DNA from: Sulfuritalea sp.
GTDB lineage: Bacteria > Pseudomonadota > Gammaproteobacteria > Burkholderiales > Rhodocyclaceae
Assembly: GCA_022842325.1 (NCBI GenBank)
Contig: JALHPU010000034.1
Span: 1 to 41,126 of the forward strand
Length of the DNA stretch: 41,126 bases
Direction of reading: 5' to 3'
Shown piece after piece: positions 1 to 8,046 of the stretch. The notes beneath the pieces are model-generated. The model was not told where the DNA came from. It saw only the letters and a program-made list of their open reading frames with translations, and searched no databases. The translations under genes and the position numbers were made by a program. Positions within the stretch are counted from its first letter, which is position 1, and every line of letters begins with the position of its first letter.

Positions 1-609
<609 letters not shown>

Positions 610-692
610 TCTTCAGTTCGCGCCCGCTATTCCTTCTACAACCTGAGAAACCGGGCTGCCCTTGTCAATCACGGGGGCAGGCCGCTTGAAAA

Positions 693-1544
693 ATGCCGAT
701 CACCACCATTTCCCAGAACAAGTGTTTCGAAGGCATCCAAGGGGTGTACAGCCACACCTCACCCGAAACCGGTTGCACTATGCGCTTTGGAGCCTTCATG
801 CCGCCGCAGGCGACCAACGGTTCGATGCTTGTTCCAGTGCTGTACTGGCTCTCGGGGCTGACCTGCACCGAAGAGAACTTCATCATCAAAGCCGGCGCGC
901 AGCGCGTTGCCGCCGAACTCGGCATCGCCATCATTACCCCGGACACGAGTCCACGCGGCCTTGATCTTCCCGGCGAGGCGGATAGTTACGACTTCGGCAG
1001 CGGCGCGGGTTTCTATGTGGACGCGACGCAGGCGCCGTGGTCGCAGAACTATCGCATGTACTCCTACATCACGCAGGAGTTACCGTGGCTGATCGCCGCC
1101 AATTTTCCTGTCGATCCGGCGCGGGTCGGGGTTTTTGGCCACTCGATGGGTGGACACGGCGCGCTTGTCTTGGCCTTGAGGAATCCCAAGAGCTACAAGT
1201 CGGTATCGGCCTTTGCACCGATCTCTTCGCCGATGCAGTGTCCCTGGGGTGAGAAAGCACTCAGCGGCTATCTCGGGCTGGATCGCGATGCGTGGCGGGA
1301 ATATGACGCCACAGCCTTGATTGAAGCGCGCGGCTGGAGGGGACCCCCTCTTCTGGTCGACCAGGGTACAAAAGACCAGTTTCTCGAAGCCCAGCTTAAG
1401 CCGCAACTGCTGCGCGAGGCGTGCGAACGCGCTGGCGTGGCGCTAGATCTTCGCCTGCGGGGGGGCTACGATCACAGCTATTTCTTTATCGCAAGTTTCA
1501 TCGAGGACCATCTCAGATTCCACGCGCGTAATCTCTTGCGATAG
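693..1544 (+). CDS. fghA: S-formylglutathione hydrolase
   Basis: A 283-residue cytoplasmic serine esterase of the esterase D/FghA family, which hydrolyses S-formylglutathione to formate and glutathione. The nucleophile elbow GHSMGGHGAL carries Ser151. Asp228 (GTKDQF) and His261 (GYDHSYFF) complete the catalytic triad at the spacing normal for the family. The N-terminal blocks FMPP and YWLSGLTCTEENF are family hallmarks. Length is full (about 280 residues is usual). It lies just downstream of the frmA-type dehydrogenase in the same direction, which fits a shared transcript. The start at 693 gives the expected MPITTISQNK N terminus, although no strong Shine-Dalgarno is visible in front of it. 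Confidence 0.95.
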   Translation: MPITTISQNKCFEGIQGVYSHTSPETGCTMRFGAFMPPQATNGSMLVPVLYWLSGLTCTEENFIIKAGAQRVAAELGIAIITPDTSPRGLDLPGEADSYDFGSGAGFYVDATQAPWSQNYRMYSYITQELPWLIAANFPVDPARVGVFGHSMGGHGALVLALRNPKSYKSVSAFAPISSPMQCPWGEKALSGYLGLDRDAWREYDATALIEARGWRGPPLLVDQGTKDQFLEAQLKPQLLREACERAGVALDLRLRGGYDHSYFFIASFIEDHLRFHARNLLR

Positions 1545-1637
1545 GACTTCGTTCCCGCGAACTACCAGGCAACAATTCCTCGGAATCAGGCGACGGGAAA
1601 GCGGCTACCAAATCACGGAAATTCCCGCGTAAGAAAT

Positions 1638-1669
1638 GGCCTGCCGTGCGCACAGGCACACGACAGGCC
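1638..1669. terminator. hairpin between convergent fghA and gfa-like gene
   Basis: Thirteen-base arms (1638-1650 and 1657-1669) pair at 11 positions, with two mismatches and a 6-base loop. It sits between the fghA stop and the stop of the convergent gene at 1696. Read on the minus strand it is followed by ATTTCTTA, a modest T-rich stretch, so it best fits a terminator for the minus-strand gene and may serve both. Confidence 0.45.
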
Positions 1670-1695
1670 GTGTCGGCAGTTGCAGCCGATGCTTC

Positions 1696-2268
1696 TTAGG
1701 TCGCGGCTTTGCTCTTGGCGACGTGCGTGGCAATAGCATCCATCAGGGCAGGCGACAGGCAGTCATACGGCTCCAGCCCCAGTTGTTTCAGGCGTGTCCG
1801 GATCGCCGGCATCTGAGCCGGATCAGTGCCTGTCTCGATGATGGAGGAAACAAACGCGGCAAACTCCGGTGCCGACCAGCCACGAACTTCCGAAAGTTCG
1901 GTATGAACAAAGTCGAGGCCATAGAACGGGTGGGCCTTGTTCTCGATTCGGCCGAACATGTGAACGCCGCAACCGGTGCAGGCATGACGCTGAATCGCCG
2001 CGCTAGGGTCGACGATCTTCAGTTTCTCTGCATGGGCGGTGACCTTGAGCTTGTCGCGCGAAACGACGGCGACCTGTGAGAACAAGGCTCCTTTTGGCTT
2101 CCAGCACTTGCTGCAGCCGCAGGCATGGTTGTGTGCGGTCTGCGCGGTGATCGTTACTTCGACACGATCAGAAGGACACTTGCAGCGAAGAACCCCCCCT
2201 TCAAAACCCGGTAGCGCCGGCAGTATCCCGGCGTCTATCGACGGGTGAATCATTACAGTATTGCCCAT
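1696..2268 (-). CDS. gfa: S-(hydroxymethyl)glutathione synthase / GFA family zinc protein
   Basis: A 190-residue protein of the Gfa (glutathione-dependent formaldehyde-activating enzyme) family, reported to promote condensation of formaldehyde with glutathione. Visible zinc-site motifs are CKC near residue 30, [15 protein letters not shown] near residue 50 and [14 protein letters not shown] near residue 95. The [11 protein letters not shown] block and the overall length match Gfa proper (about 190 residues) rather than the shorter generic GFA-domain proteins. The start at 2268 has a purine-rich GGAGGAGGA upstream; a second in-frame ATG at 2253 is possible. It converges on fghA and supplies the first step of the same pathway, so three of the pathway's proteins are encoded here. 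Whether Gfa is a true enzyme or a glutathione carrier is debated for the family. Confidence 0.9.
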   Translation of the reverse strand: MGNTVMIHPSIDAGILPALPGFEGGVLRCKCPSDRVEVTITAQTAHNHACGCSKCWKPKGALFSQVAVVSRDKLKVTAHAEKLKIVDPSAAIQRHACTGCGVHMFGRIENKAHPFYGLDFVHTELSEVRGWSAPEFAAFVSSIIETGTDPAQMPAIRTRLKQLGLEPYDCLSPALMDAIATHVAKSKAAT

Positions 2269-2713
2269 GAATCATTTCCTCCTCCCCTATGGGGATGCGG
2301 TAGCCAAGGGACTTTCGCCCTAAGACATTCGTGTGCCATCCATCGGGAACAAGATGCGGTGCTCCCTCCTTACGCAGCAGCGCCGAAGACGATGTTTTCC
2401 GGTCGCGACAAGTGCTATTCATGCTTCCACTTGCTTACCGAAAAATAAACTGGCTGACGTGGTGGGGCAATCAGGATGAATACCTAGAGAGATGAAGGTT
2501 GTCCCTGATGGCCACTAAGTAATAGAGCCAATTGGAATCCGCAACGATGAGAAAGACTAAGTGTTCTCTCGAGCGCCTTGAGGCTGTTAAGACACTCGAA
2601 ACAGTTACCAGTACCTTCATGCGCCAGCGGTTGGTGCTGGAGATGATTCTGGCCCTGAAGCAGATATGCAACCATCCGGCATTTTCCGGTCCGCGCTAGG
2701 CAGGCCGGCCGAG
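2269..2713. other. gap with no supported gene
   Basis: This holds the upstream region of the gfa-like gene and the downstream region of the DUF2058 gene. Short open frames on both strands lack a ribosome site or recognisable protein. I see no RNA gene or repeat. Confidence 0.5.
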
Positions 2714-3250
2714 CTACCACATCAAGTCGTCCGGGATCTGGAAGGCGGCATACGGATCGTCCGCATCGATCTCGGCGCTGGTCTTGTTCACGCGCACGAC
2801 GAGCGAGGGATCGCGCTCGGCGATCTTGTCCGCGATAACCTTGGGTACCAATTCGGTGGCGTCGCCCTGGCAGACGATCACCAGGCGCCCGGCCATTAAA
2901 TGCGCCTGGACCGCGGGCGACACATACAGCCGCTTGATCTTATTGCCGTGGGTGAAATTGTAAGCAATGTCGCCGCCACCCTTGCTCTGACGATTTTTCT
3001 GCACCATTTGGACAATTTGCGCCACGATCGCCTTTTGCTTGGTGGCCGCATCGCGCTGGGCATTCAGTTCGCGGGCCCGCTCGGCATTCTTGCGCTGCGT
3101 TTCAAGTGCAGCCAAGCGCACATCTTCAACATTTTGCGCGCCGGTCTGGCGCTCGACCTTCTTCTGTTTGCTCTTTTCCTGGTTGGCCAGGTTGACTTTT
3201 TTCTTGTCGACTAGACCGGCTTTCAAAAACTGTTCTTGTAAAGAGGCCAT
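2714..3250 (-). CDS. DUF2058 domain protein (YaiL-like nucleoprotein/polysomal family)
   Basis: A 178-residue cytoplasmic protein of the DUF2058 family, whose function is not established. It starts MASLQEQFLKAGLVDKKK, the conserved family N terminus. A long, highly charged helical segment follows (roughly residues 15-90, rich in K, E, R, Q and A, probably coiled coil), and then a compact C-terminal domain with YNFTHGNKIKRLYVSP and RLVIVCQGDATELVP. The reading frame stays open well upstream to 3589, but the family alignment fixes the start at 3250, where MASLQEQF begins. The gene stands alone between intergenic gaps. Length and domain content are normal; no truncation is seen. Confidence 0.88.
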   Translation of the reverse strand: MASLQEQFLKAGLVDKKKVNLANQEKSKQKKVERQTGAQNVEDVRLAALETQRKNAERARELNAQRDAATKQKAIVAQIVQMVQKNRQSKGGGDIAYNFTHGNKIKRLYVSPAVQAHLMAGRLVIVCQGDATELVPKVIADKIAERDPSLVVRVNKTSAEIDADDPYAAFQIPDDLMW

Positions 3251-3674
3251 AAGTGCCACTCCGTAAATTGGGTTCGCTGACCCAGGCAGCGGCGCCGGAC
3301 AGTGAAAAGTGGAAAGGTGGCAGCATAGCAAAGGCGACTCCGCAGACCCGCGACCGTAGCCCTGCTGGCTAGGTGCAGACAGCCCGAATGGGGGCAATGG
3401 GGCACCTCCGGGATGTATCGTTGAAGGTTGCACCGTCAACGGCATGTCCATTGAATGCCATCTCCTGTTGGTGCGCCGACGGACATCTGCTATATGCCCT
3501 TGCGCAAGTCTGTCGGCATTTGCCGGGAAGAAAGTGTTTCCAAGAATTCGAATTTTCCGAAGGACCGTGTCGCTACGTGCAGCAGCCATATGCAGAGCTG
3601 AATTCGATCTGCCGCTTGGGCCGTGATCCAGGCGCGCAGCAAAACAACGTGAGCGGCACCATTGCGATCAGTAA
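3251..3674. other. gap with no supported gene
   Basis: Upstream region of the DUF2058 gene, up to the start of the inverted repeat. Open frames here are either extensions of the DUF2058 frame or lack coding character. It presumably holds the promoter of the minus-strand gene; I cannot place it with confidence. Confidence 0.4.
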
Positions 3675-4345
3675 GCAGACATAGCCCTCAGCCGTTACAT
3701 TAATTATTGGGTCACATCTGCTACGCTACTTCTTTGTCCTAAGAGGGAACACCTATGGCAAATCTCGCCACCGTCCTCAAATCAGAAATCACACGGATTG
3801 CGCGCAGGGAACTTCGTGCGGAGACCGAAAGTCTCAAGAAGGCCGCAGCGCATTACCGCTCGGAAATTACCGCGCTGAAGCGGAAGGTCGCAGAACTGGA
3901 GCGGCAAGTAGCTAAGGTCGAGAAGTCGATGGCTAAGGCAGCACCCGACGGCGCGAAGCTTGACGGTAGTGGCAGTGGTGAAATTAAGATCCGCTACAGC
4001 GCTAGAAGCATGGCCGCGCAGCGCAAACGCCTAGGCCTATCAGCTGAGAATATGGGCAAACTCTTTGGCGTTTCTGGTCATACGATTTACGGTTGGGAGA
4101 CCGGTGGTTCACGACCGCGTAATGGACAAATGCCAGCGATAGCGGCCGTGCGGAAGCTGGGCAAGGTAGAGGCGGCTGCTATTGTGGAGAGCCTGTCAGG
4201 TTGATCGGTAGCCGATCTTGTTTCAGCATGGGGCTGACTTCCAACTTTCACGATTGGCCAGGCCGGCTGATTTCGGAAAGCGGCCTTCCAAACGCTTGCT
4301 GTACCCCTGGAACCTGCCGGAATGCCAAATCACACAAGTCGGCCT
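3675..4345 (+). repeat. long inverted repeat, copy A (HTH gene plus flanks)
   Basis: This segment of about 670 bases recurs in inverted orientation at 37800-38485. Similarity is near-identical through the HTH coding region. It continues about 140 bases past the stop codon, including TTGATCGGTAGCCGATCTTG right after it, and fades upstream beyond the ribosome site. Boundaries are estimated by eye from where similarity decays. Confidence 0.8.
3755..4204 (+). CDS. coiled-coil plus XRE-type helix-turn-helix protein, copy A
   Basis: A 149-residue protein. Residues 1-60 form a charged predicted coiled coil (LKSEITRIARRELRAETE onward, heptad-rich). Residues 70-90 are a linker, and residues 92-140 form a Cro/CI-like helix-turn-helix with RKRLGLSAENMGKLFGVS and HTIYGWETGGSRPR as the recognition region. 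A second copy with about six substitutions lies inverted at 37945-38394. The ribosome site AAGAGGGA precedes the ATG by a normal distance. No target or function is known to me; similar coiled-coil/HTH genes seem to occur in multiple copies in betaproteobacteria. It has no operon partner. It may be a DNA-binding regulator or the coding part of a dispersed repeat. Confidence 0.75.
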   Translation: MANLATVLKSEITRIARRELRAETESLKKAAAHYRSEITALKRKVAELERQVAKVEKSMAKAAPDGAKLDGSGSGEIKIRYSARSMAAQRKRLGLSAENMGKLFGVSGHTIYGWETGGSRPRNGQMPAIAAVRKLGKVEAAAIVESLSG

Positions 4346-4811
4346 GAACGGTCTCTAAGGGACTTCCGGTCAACCCCCTCAGGTTTTATGTCCGGCCGTT
4401 AGGCCGGTTCGTTTTCGTTGATCAAGACGTATCGATGTACATGGTCGTTCTCGGTTTGTCTCTGGATCGCGGCTGGTAGTAGTGTTGTGCAGGACAGAAA
4501 CAGAGCAGACTGTCACCCCTCTAACCGGCCTTGTTCAGCGCACGTATGCGCTGGGCCATGCAATAAACCGCTCCGGTGGGCCTTAGTCATTGATCGTCAC
4601 GACCCGGGTTCAGAGGATCAATCCTTGCCCGTAAATGGTCGGCGCAGACCGTTCATCAGGCTCTCCACCGGCCGGTCTGACCTGTTGTGTCTTGCACTGC
4701 ACTTGTGCAGTCGTTCGCGCTCCGTTTCTAAAATGGATGCTTGGGTTCGGTTGTTCGTCTAATAATGCTCCGCCGCAGACTTACCCACGGGCGCGCTCGC
4801 CAAAGCGCGCC
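4346..4811. other. gap between HTH repeat and IS110-like remnant
   Basis: No gene is supported. A perfect short hairpin, CCGGCC-GTTA-GGCCGG, lies at 4392-4407 and a second small one, CTGCAC-TT-GTGCAG, near 4697-4710. Neither has a clear T-run. The 3' part may include the end of the adjacent insertion sequence. Confidence 0.4.
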
Positions 4812-5953
4812 TCACACGCTGGCGGCGGCGAGCGCGGCGGTGGATAAGTCGTAATCACTTGCCTCCTGGCTATCGCCCGGACGGACATTTGCGTGAGCGG
4901 TTTCCCAATCCTTGTAGGCATCGGCGTTGTAAGCTTCTCCGCGGCTGATCATGGCCCACACCTGCCGCGCATGCTTGTTGGCAATCGCAACCGCCGCCTT
5001 GTGAAAGCCAACCCGGTCATTGAGCTTGACCATCCACAGTTGGAGTCGGTTTAGCGTATTGGGTTTGTTCTTGTACAGACGTAGCGCGGCGACCAGGACG
5101 CTGCGCGCACCCTGCACAAGAAGACTGCGCAGATAGGCATCGCCGCGCCGGGTTATGGCCCCCAAATGCGTTTTGCCGCCGCTCCCGTGTTGGCGCGGGG
5201 TGATTCCGAGGCTCGCGGCAAACTGACGACCGTTCTTGAACTGACGTGCGTCGCCGACCGTGGCAACAATCGCATCGGCAGTAAGCGGTCCAATTCCAGG
5301 ACGACTTCGCAGGCGAGCTACCGCGGGATCACTCTTACTTTTCCGAGCAATTTGGCGTTCACATTCTGCAAGACGTTGGTCCAATACGCCGACTTGTTGC
5401 CGGACGCTTTGCGCCATCAACTGAATGCTCTGCGGATACGCAGCATCACTTTCCATTTCGCCAATTTGCACCGGATTTTGGCTGCGCCGAGTTCCACGAC
5501 GATGCCAAACTCCGTGAGCAATCCACGAATGCGGTTGAACAAAGCGGTTCTCTCTACCTTCCACCCTTCACGCAGGCGGTGCCAAGCTAAGCGTTGCTGC
5601 TGTTCCTCTGTCTTGATCGTGACAAAGCGCATTCCTGGGGCATGCAGTGCCGTGAGCACGGCTTCCGCATCACGGGTATCGTTCTTGACCCTCTGGTTTT
5701 TTCGGTACGGTCGAACGAACTCGGCGGCAATGAGCCGAGGTTCGAGACCAAGTACCTGCATCGTGCGGCCCCAACTGTGGGCAGAACTGCACGCTTCCAT
5801 CGCCACGACCGTGCCCGTTGGCAACGTGCGCAACCACTTCATAAACTCGCCACCTTTCAGCAACGATGATCGGCAGCCATGGCCACGGCTATCTCCCTCG
5901 CAAACGGCAAAAATGGATTTTGCCAAGTCAATTCCTACTGTCGTAGCTTTCAT
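4812..5953 (-). pseudogene. IS110-family (IS1111-like) transposase, frameshifted
   Basis: The gene is split into two reading frames. The N-terminal frame (5953 down to about 5450) starts MKATTVGIDLAKSIFAVC and has the DEDD-type catalytic domain of IS110 transposases (GIDLAKS, AMEACSSAHSWGR, KNDTRDAEA). The C-terminal frame (about 5450 down to 4812) has the conserved LRSRPGIGPLTADAIVA, FAASLGITPRQHGSGGK and RRGDAYLRSLLVQGARS blocks of the Transposase_20 domain. The frames join by a -1 shift near 5447-5454 (GGAAAGTG on the minus strand), where KLAKWK would continue into SDAAYPQS. Together they give about 380 residues, a little longer than usual for the family. A base deletion is the simplest explanation; programmed slippage is less likely. 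AAAGGGG lies in front of the ATG. Exact IS ends are not resolved. Confidence 0.85.
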
Positions 5954-7029
5954 TTGGACTTCCCCTTTCTGCTCTTTAAATTGATTGAAAAATCAATCTT
6001 GGCACATCGATGCCGGCTGGCTTACGCCACCGGCGGATTGTGGGAAGTCCTCTTTATAGTCATTGGGCGCTTGCTGCTTGAGCGGCAGCAACATTGCGCA
6101 ATGCCGCCCTTCATCGATTCACCAGCGCAAACAATGCAAGGTGGGAAATCCGAGCGGCAGCTTATCGAAAAGCGCTACTCATCCTATGGTTTAGGTTTGT
6201 TCGATGCCTGCCCGGAGCGTGCAGGCGTGCGGATAAGCCGCGAAGGGTGGCGGGCAGGCGTTGGACAAGCCTAAACCCAAACGGCCCGTCAGCTCTTCCC
6301 AAAGCGGCCGTCCAGCCAAACCCCGTTTTTGCGCTACCAAGTGCTACGAAGCGGTTGTTGGTGAGTTCGCCCTGCCGGCCAGAAGCGGTCCCACCAGGCA
6401 CATTTCTCAATGCGGTGTTTCACAGTGACGCCTTGACGCATCCTAATCGCTCATATCTTGGACACTCAGTGTCTCGGCCATCTAGGTTGAGTAATAGATT
6501 AATTGAGCATAGTCATGGTCCATGCCAAGCCATCGGAAGCTTGCGAGGTCTCTATTGGGAAACGACGCTGCTCCCGCTCGACATATGACTGCGAGCGCGC
6601 GATAACGAGCTAGCAATATTTTTGGTACTGATGAGGAGCAGAGATACCCTTTCGGCGAACTCACATTACGTGGCCGTGGCCGTCATGGTGATGCCACAAC
6701 CGTATTCACTGGCTATGCTGCTCGATGCTGGCCTTCAACACCTAGTGCTGTGGCTGCTTCTCGATAACTAGACGGATCGCGGTCGGCAAAGTCCTTCGCC
6801 TCGATCCTAAGGAACGGTTCGAGAATTCCCTGAACAATCAGCCCGTGCGCCGGCTTAGCAAACCACAGGCGCACAAGCACTTGTGGACTTGCCTTTGCTG
6901 GCGTTCCGCTGTCACGCATCGTTGGTACCATGACTTCTACCAAAGTCGCACTAGCGAGTTATCCAACTTGTCGCCAGACGCGACAACCGGCTATCCTGTG
7001 AGGGTTTCTTTGTTCCCCCATTTCTTAAC
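5954..7029. other. gap of about 1.1 kb, non-coding debris
   Basis: No gene is supported on either strand. A 9-base inverted repeat (GGACTTCCC at 5956-5964, GGGAAGTCC at 6042-6050) lies just upstream of the IS110-like gene and may belong to its terminal region. A 76-codon minus-strand frame at 6713-6943 has no recognisable domain, and I do not call it. The right end should hold the promoter of the AraC gene. Confidence 0.4.
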
Positions 7030-7902
7030 GTGTCTTCCGCAGTCAAGATCTTCCAGGGACGGTTCGGGCGTGTCGCCTTACTCGACATGAACGCGCCCTT
7101 GGTCGGCCATGCCCATCATCACTGCCACATTCTCATCAAGGCGGGTGGGGCAGACAGCGCTTTTCGCGTTCGAGGGGAGCAAGCACCGCTGACCGACGAC
7201 CTGGCAGTCCTGGTGAACGCCTGGGAACACCATTCCTATGAGCACACCAAACCGAACGAGCGCACGCTGATTCTGGCGCTGTACATCGAACCCGCCTGGC
7301 TGGCCGAGATCCAGCGTTCCCTTGCATTGTCGGGGCACCCCCGGTTCTTTCCCCAGACCACCGTACCGCTCAAATCGGCAACGCGCAAGAACGTGGAAGA
7401 GTTTGTGCTTGAGCTCTGGTGGGCCGATGAGGTTTCGCCAAGACGGCTTGAGCATCTGCTGTTTGAGTTGATCATCGAGGTGATCGAGAAATGCTCAGGA
7501 TGGCGGGACCTGTCAAGCCTGCTCAAAAGCCGGCCACCGGCGTCCATGGATCCACGCATCCGCCAAGCGATTGCCCTGATGAAGCAGGATGTGGCGCGCG
7601 AATTCGATATTGACGCCTTGGCCCAGAAGACGGGCCTGTCGCGGGCACACTTCTTCACACTCTTCCAGCGTCACACGCAGGTTACGCCGCAGGTCTATGC
7701 GAATGTCTTGAGATTCGAGACGGCCGTTAAGCGCCTGACACAGGGGCGCGAGGCGGTAGGTGACATTGCGCACGACCTCGGATTTTCGGAACCTAGTCAT
7801 TTCGCACGGTTTTTCCGCGCCCATTTGGGCATCACCCCCACGGACTACCGCCGTGCGGTCAACCTGTTCGAACCGCCACCGGGCAGTGAAGAACTGCTGT
7901 GA
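7030..7902 (+). CDS. AraC-family transcriptional regulator
   Basis: A 290-residue cytoplasmic regulator. The N-terminal half is a cupin-like sensor domain (HAHHHCHILIKAGG near residue 26, typical of AraC ligand domains). The C-terminal 100 residues hold the two helix-turn-helix units: DIDALAQKTGLSRAHFFTLF and VGDIAHDLGFSEPSHFARFF, the second followed by the family signature GITPTDYRR. The called start is GTG at 7030; ATG at 7087 (MNAPLVGHAHHH) is a possible shorter start. It lies 144 bases upstream of the Mo-hydroxylase operon in the same direction, so it is the likely pathway-specific activator. The ligand (free acid or CoA thioester) cannot be told from sequence. Confidence 0.85.
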   Translation: MSSAVKIFQGRFGRVALLDMNAPLVGHAHHHCHILIKAGGADSAFRVRGEQAPLTDDLAVLVNAWEHHSYEHTKPNERTLILALYIEPAWLAEIQRSLALSGHPRFFPQTTVPLKSATRKNVEEFVLELWWADEVSPRRLEHLLFELIIEVIEKCSGWRDLSSLLKSRPPASMDPRIRQAIALMKQDVAREFDIDALAQKTGLSRAHFFTLFQRHTQVTPQVYANVLRFETAVKRLTQGREAVGDIAHDLGFSEPSHFARFFRAHLGITPTDYRRAVNLFEPPPGSEELL

Positions 7903-8046
7903 GCGAAATCGCCAGACTATTTGGATAGTTTCCTGACCGGGCGGTTCAAGTCCAGACCCGGCGATTCACGTCTTTTCTCCTGATTGCCGAAACTCGCTAG
8001 ACGAGAACAACGCAATCCCCTGGCAGGGGGATGACAGGAGACAGAT
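7903..8046 (+). promoter_or_regulatory. upstream region of the furoate-type operon
   Basis: A 144-base gap between the AraC gene and the Mo-hydroxylase operon, expected to hold the operator and promoter. Visible features are a dyad CCCCT-GGC-AGGGG at 8017-8029 and a Shine-Dalgarno AGGAG at 8036-8040, six bases before a TTG start. No convincing -35/-10 pair is picked out. Confidence 0.4.

Noticed and set aside
4392..4407. Short GC hairpin as a terminator of HTH copy A
   Set aside because: It is nearly 190 bases past the stop and is not followed by a T-run; mentioned only within the gap description.
6713..6943. 76-codon minus-strand frame with a loose resemblance to a sigma-factor tail
   Set aside because: The resemblance covers only a dozen residues and there is no upstream domain; treated as debris.
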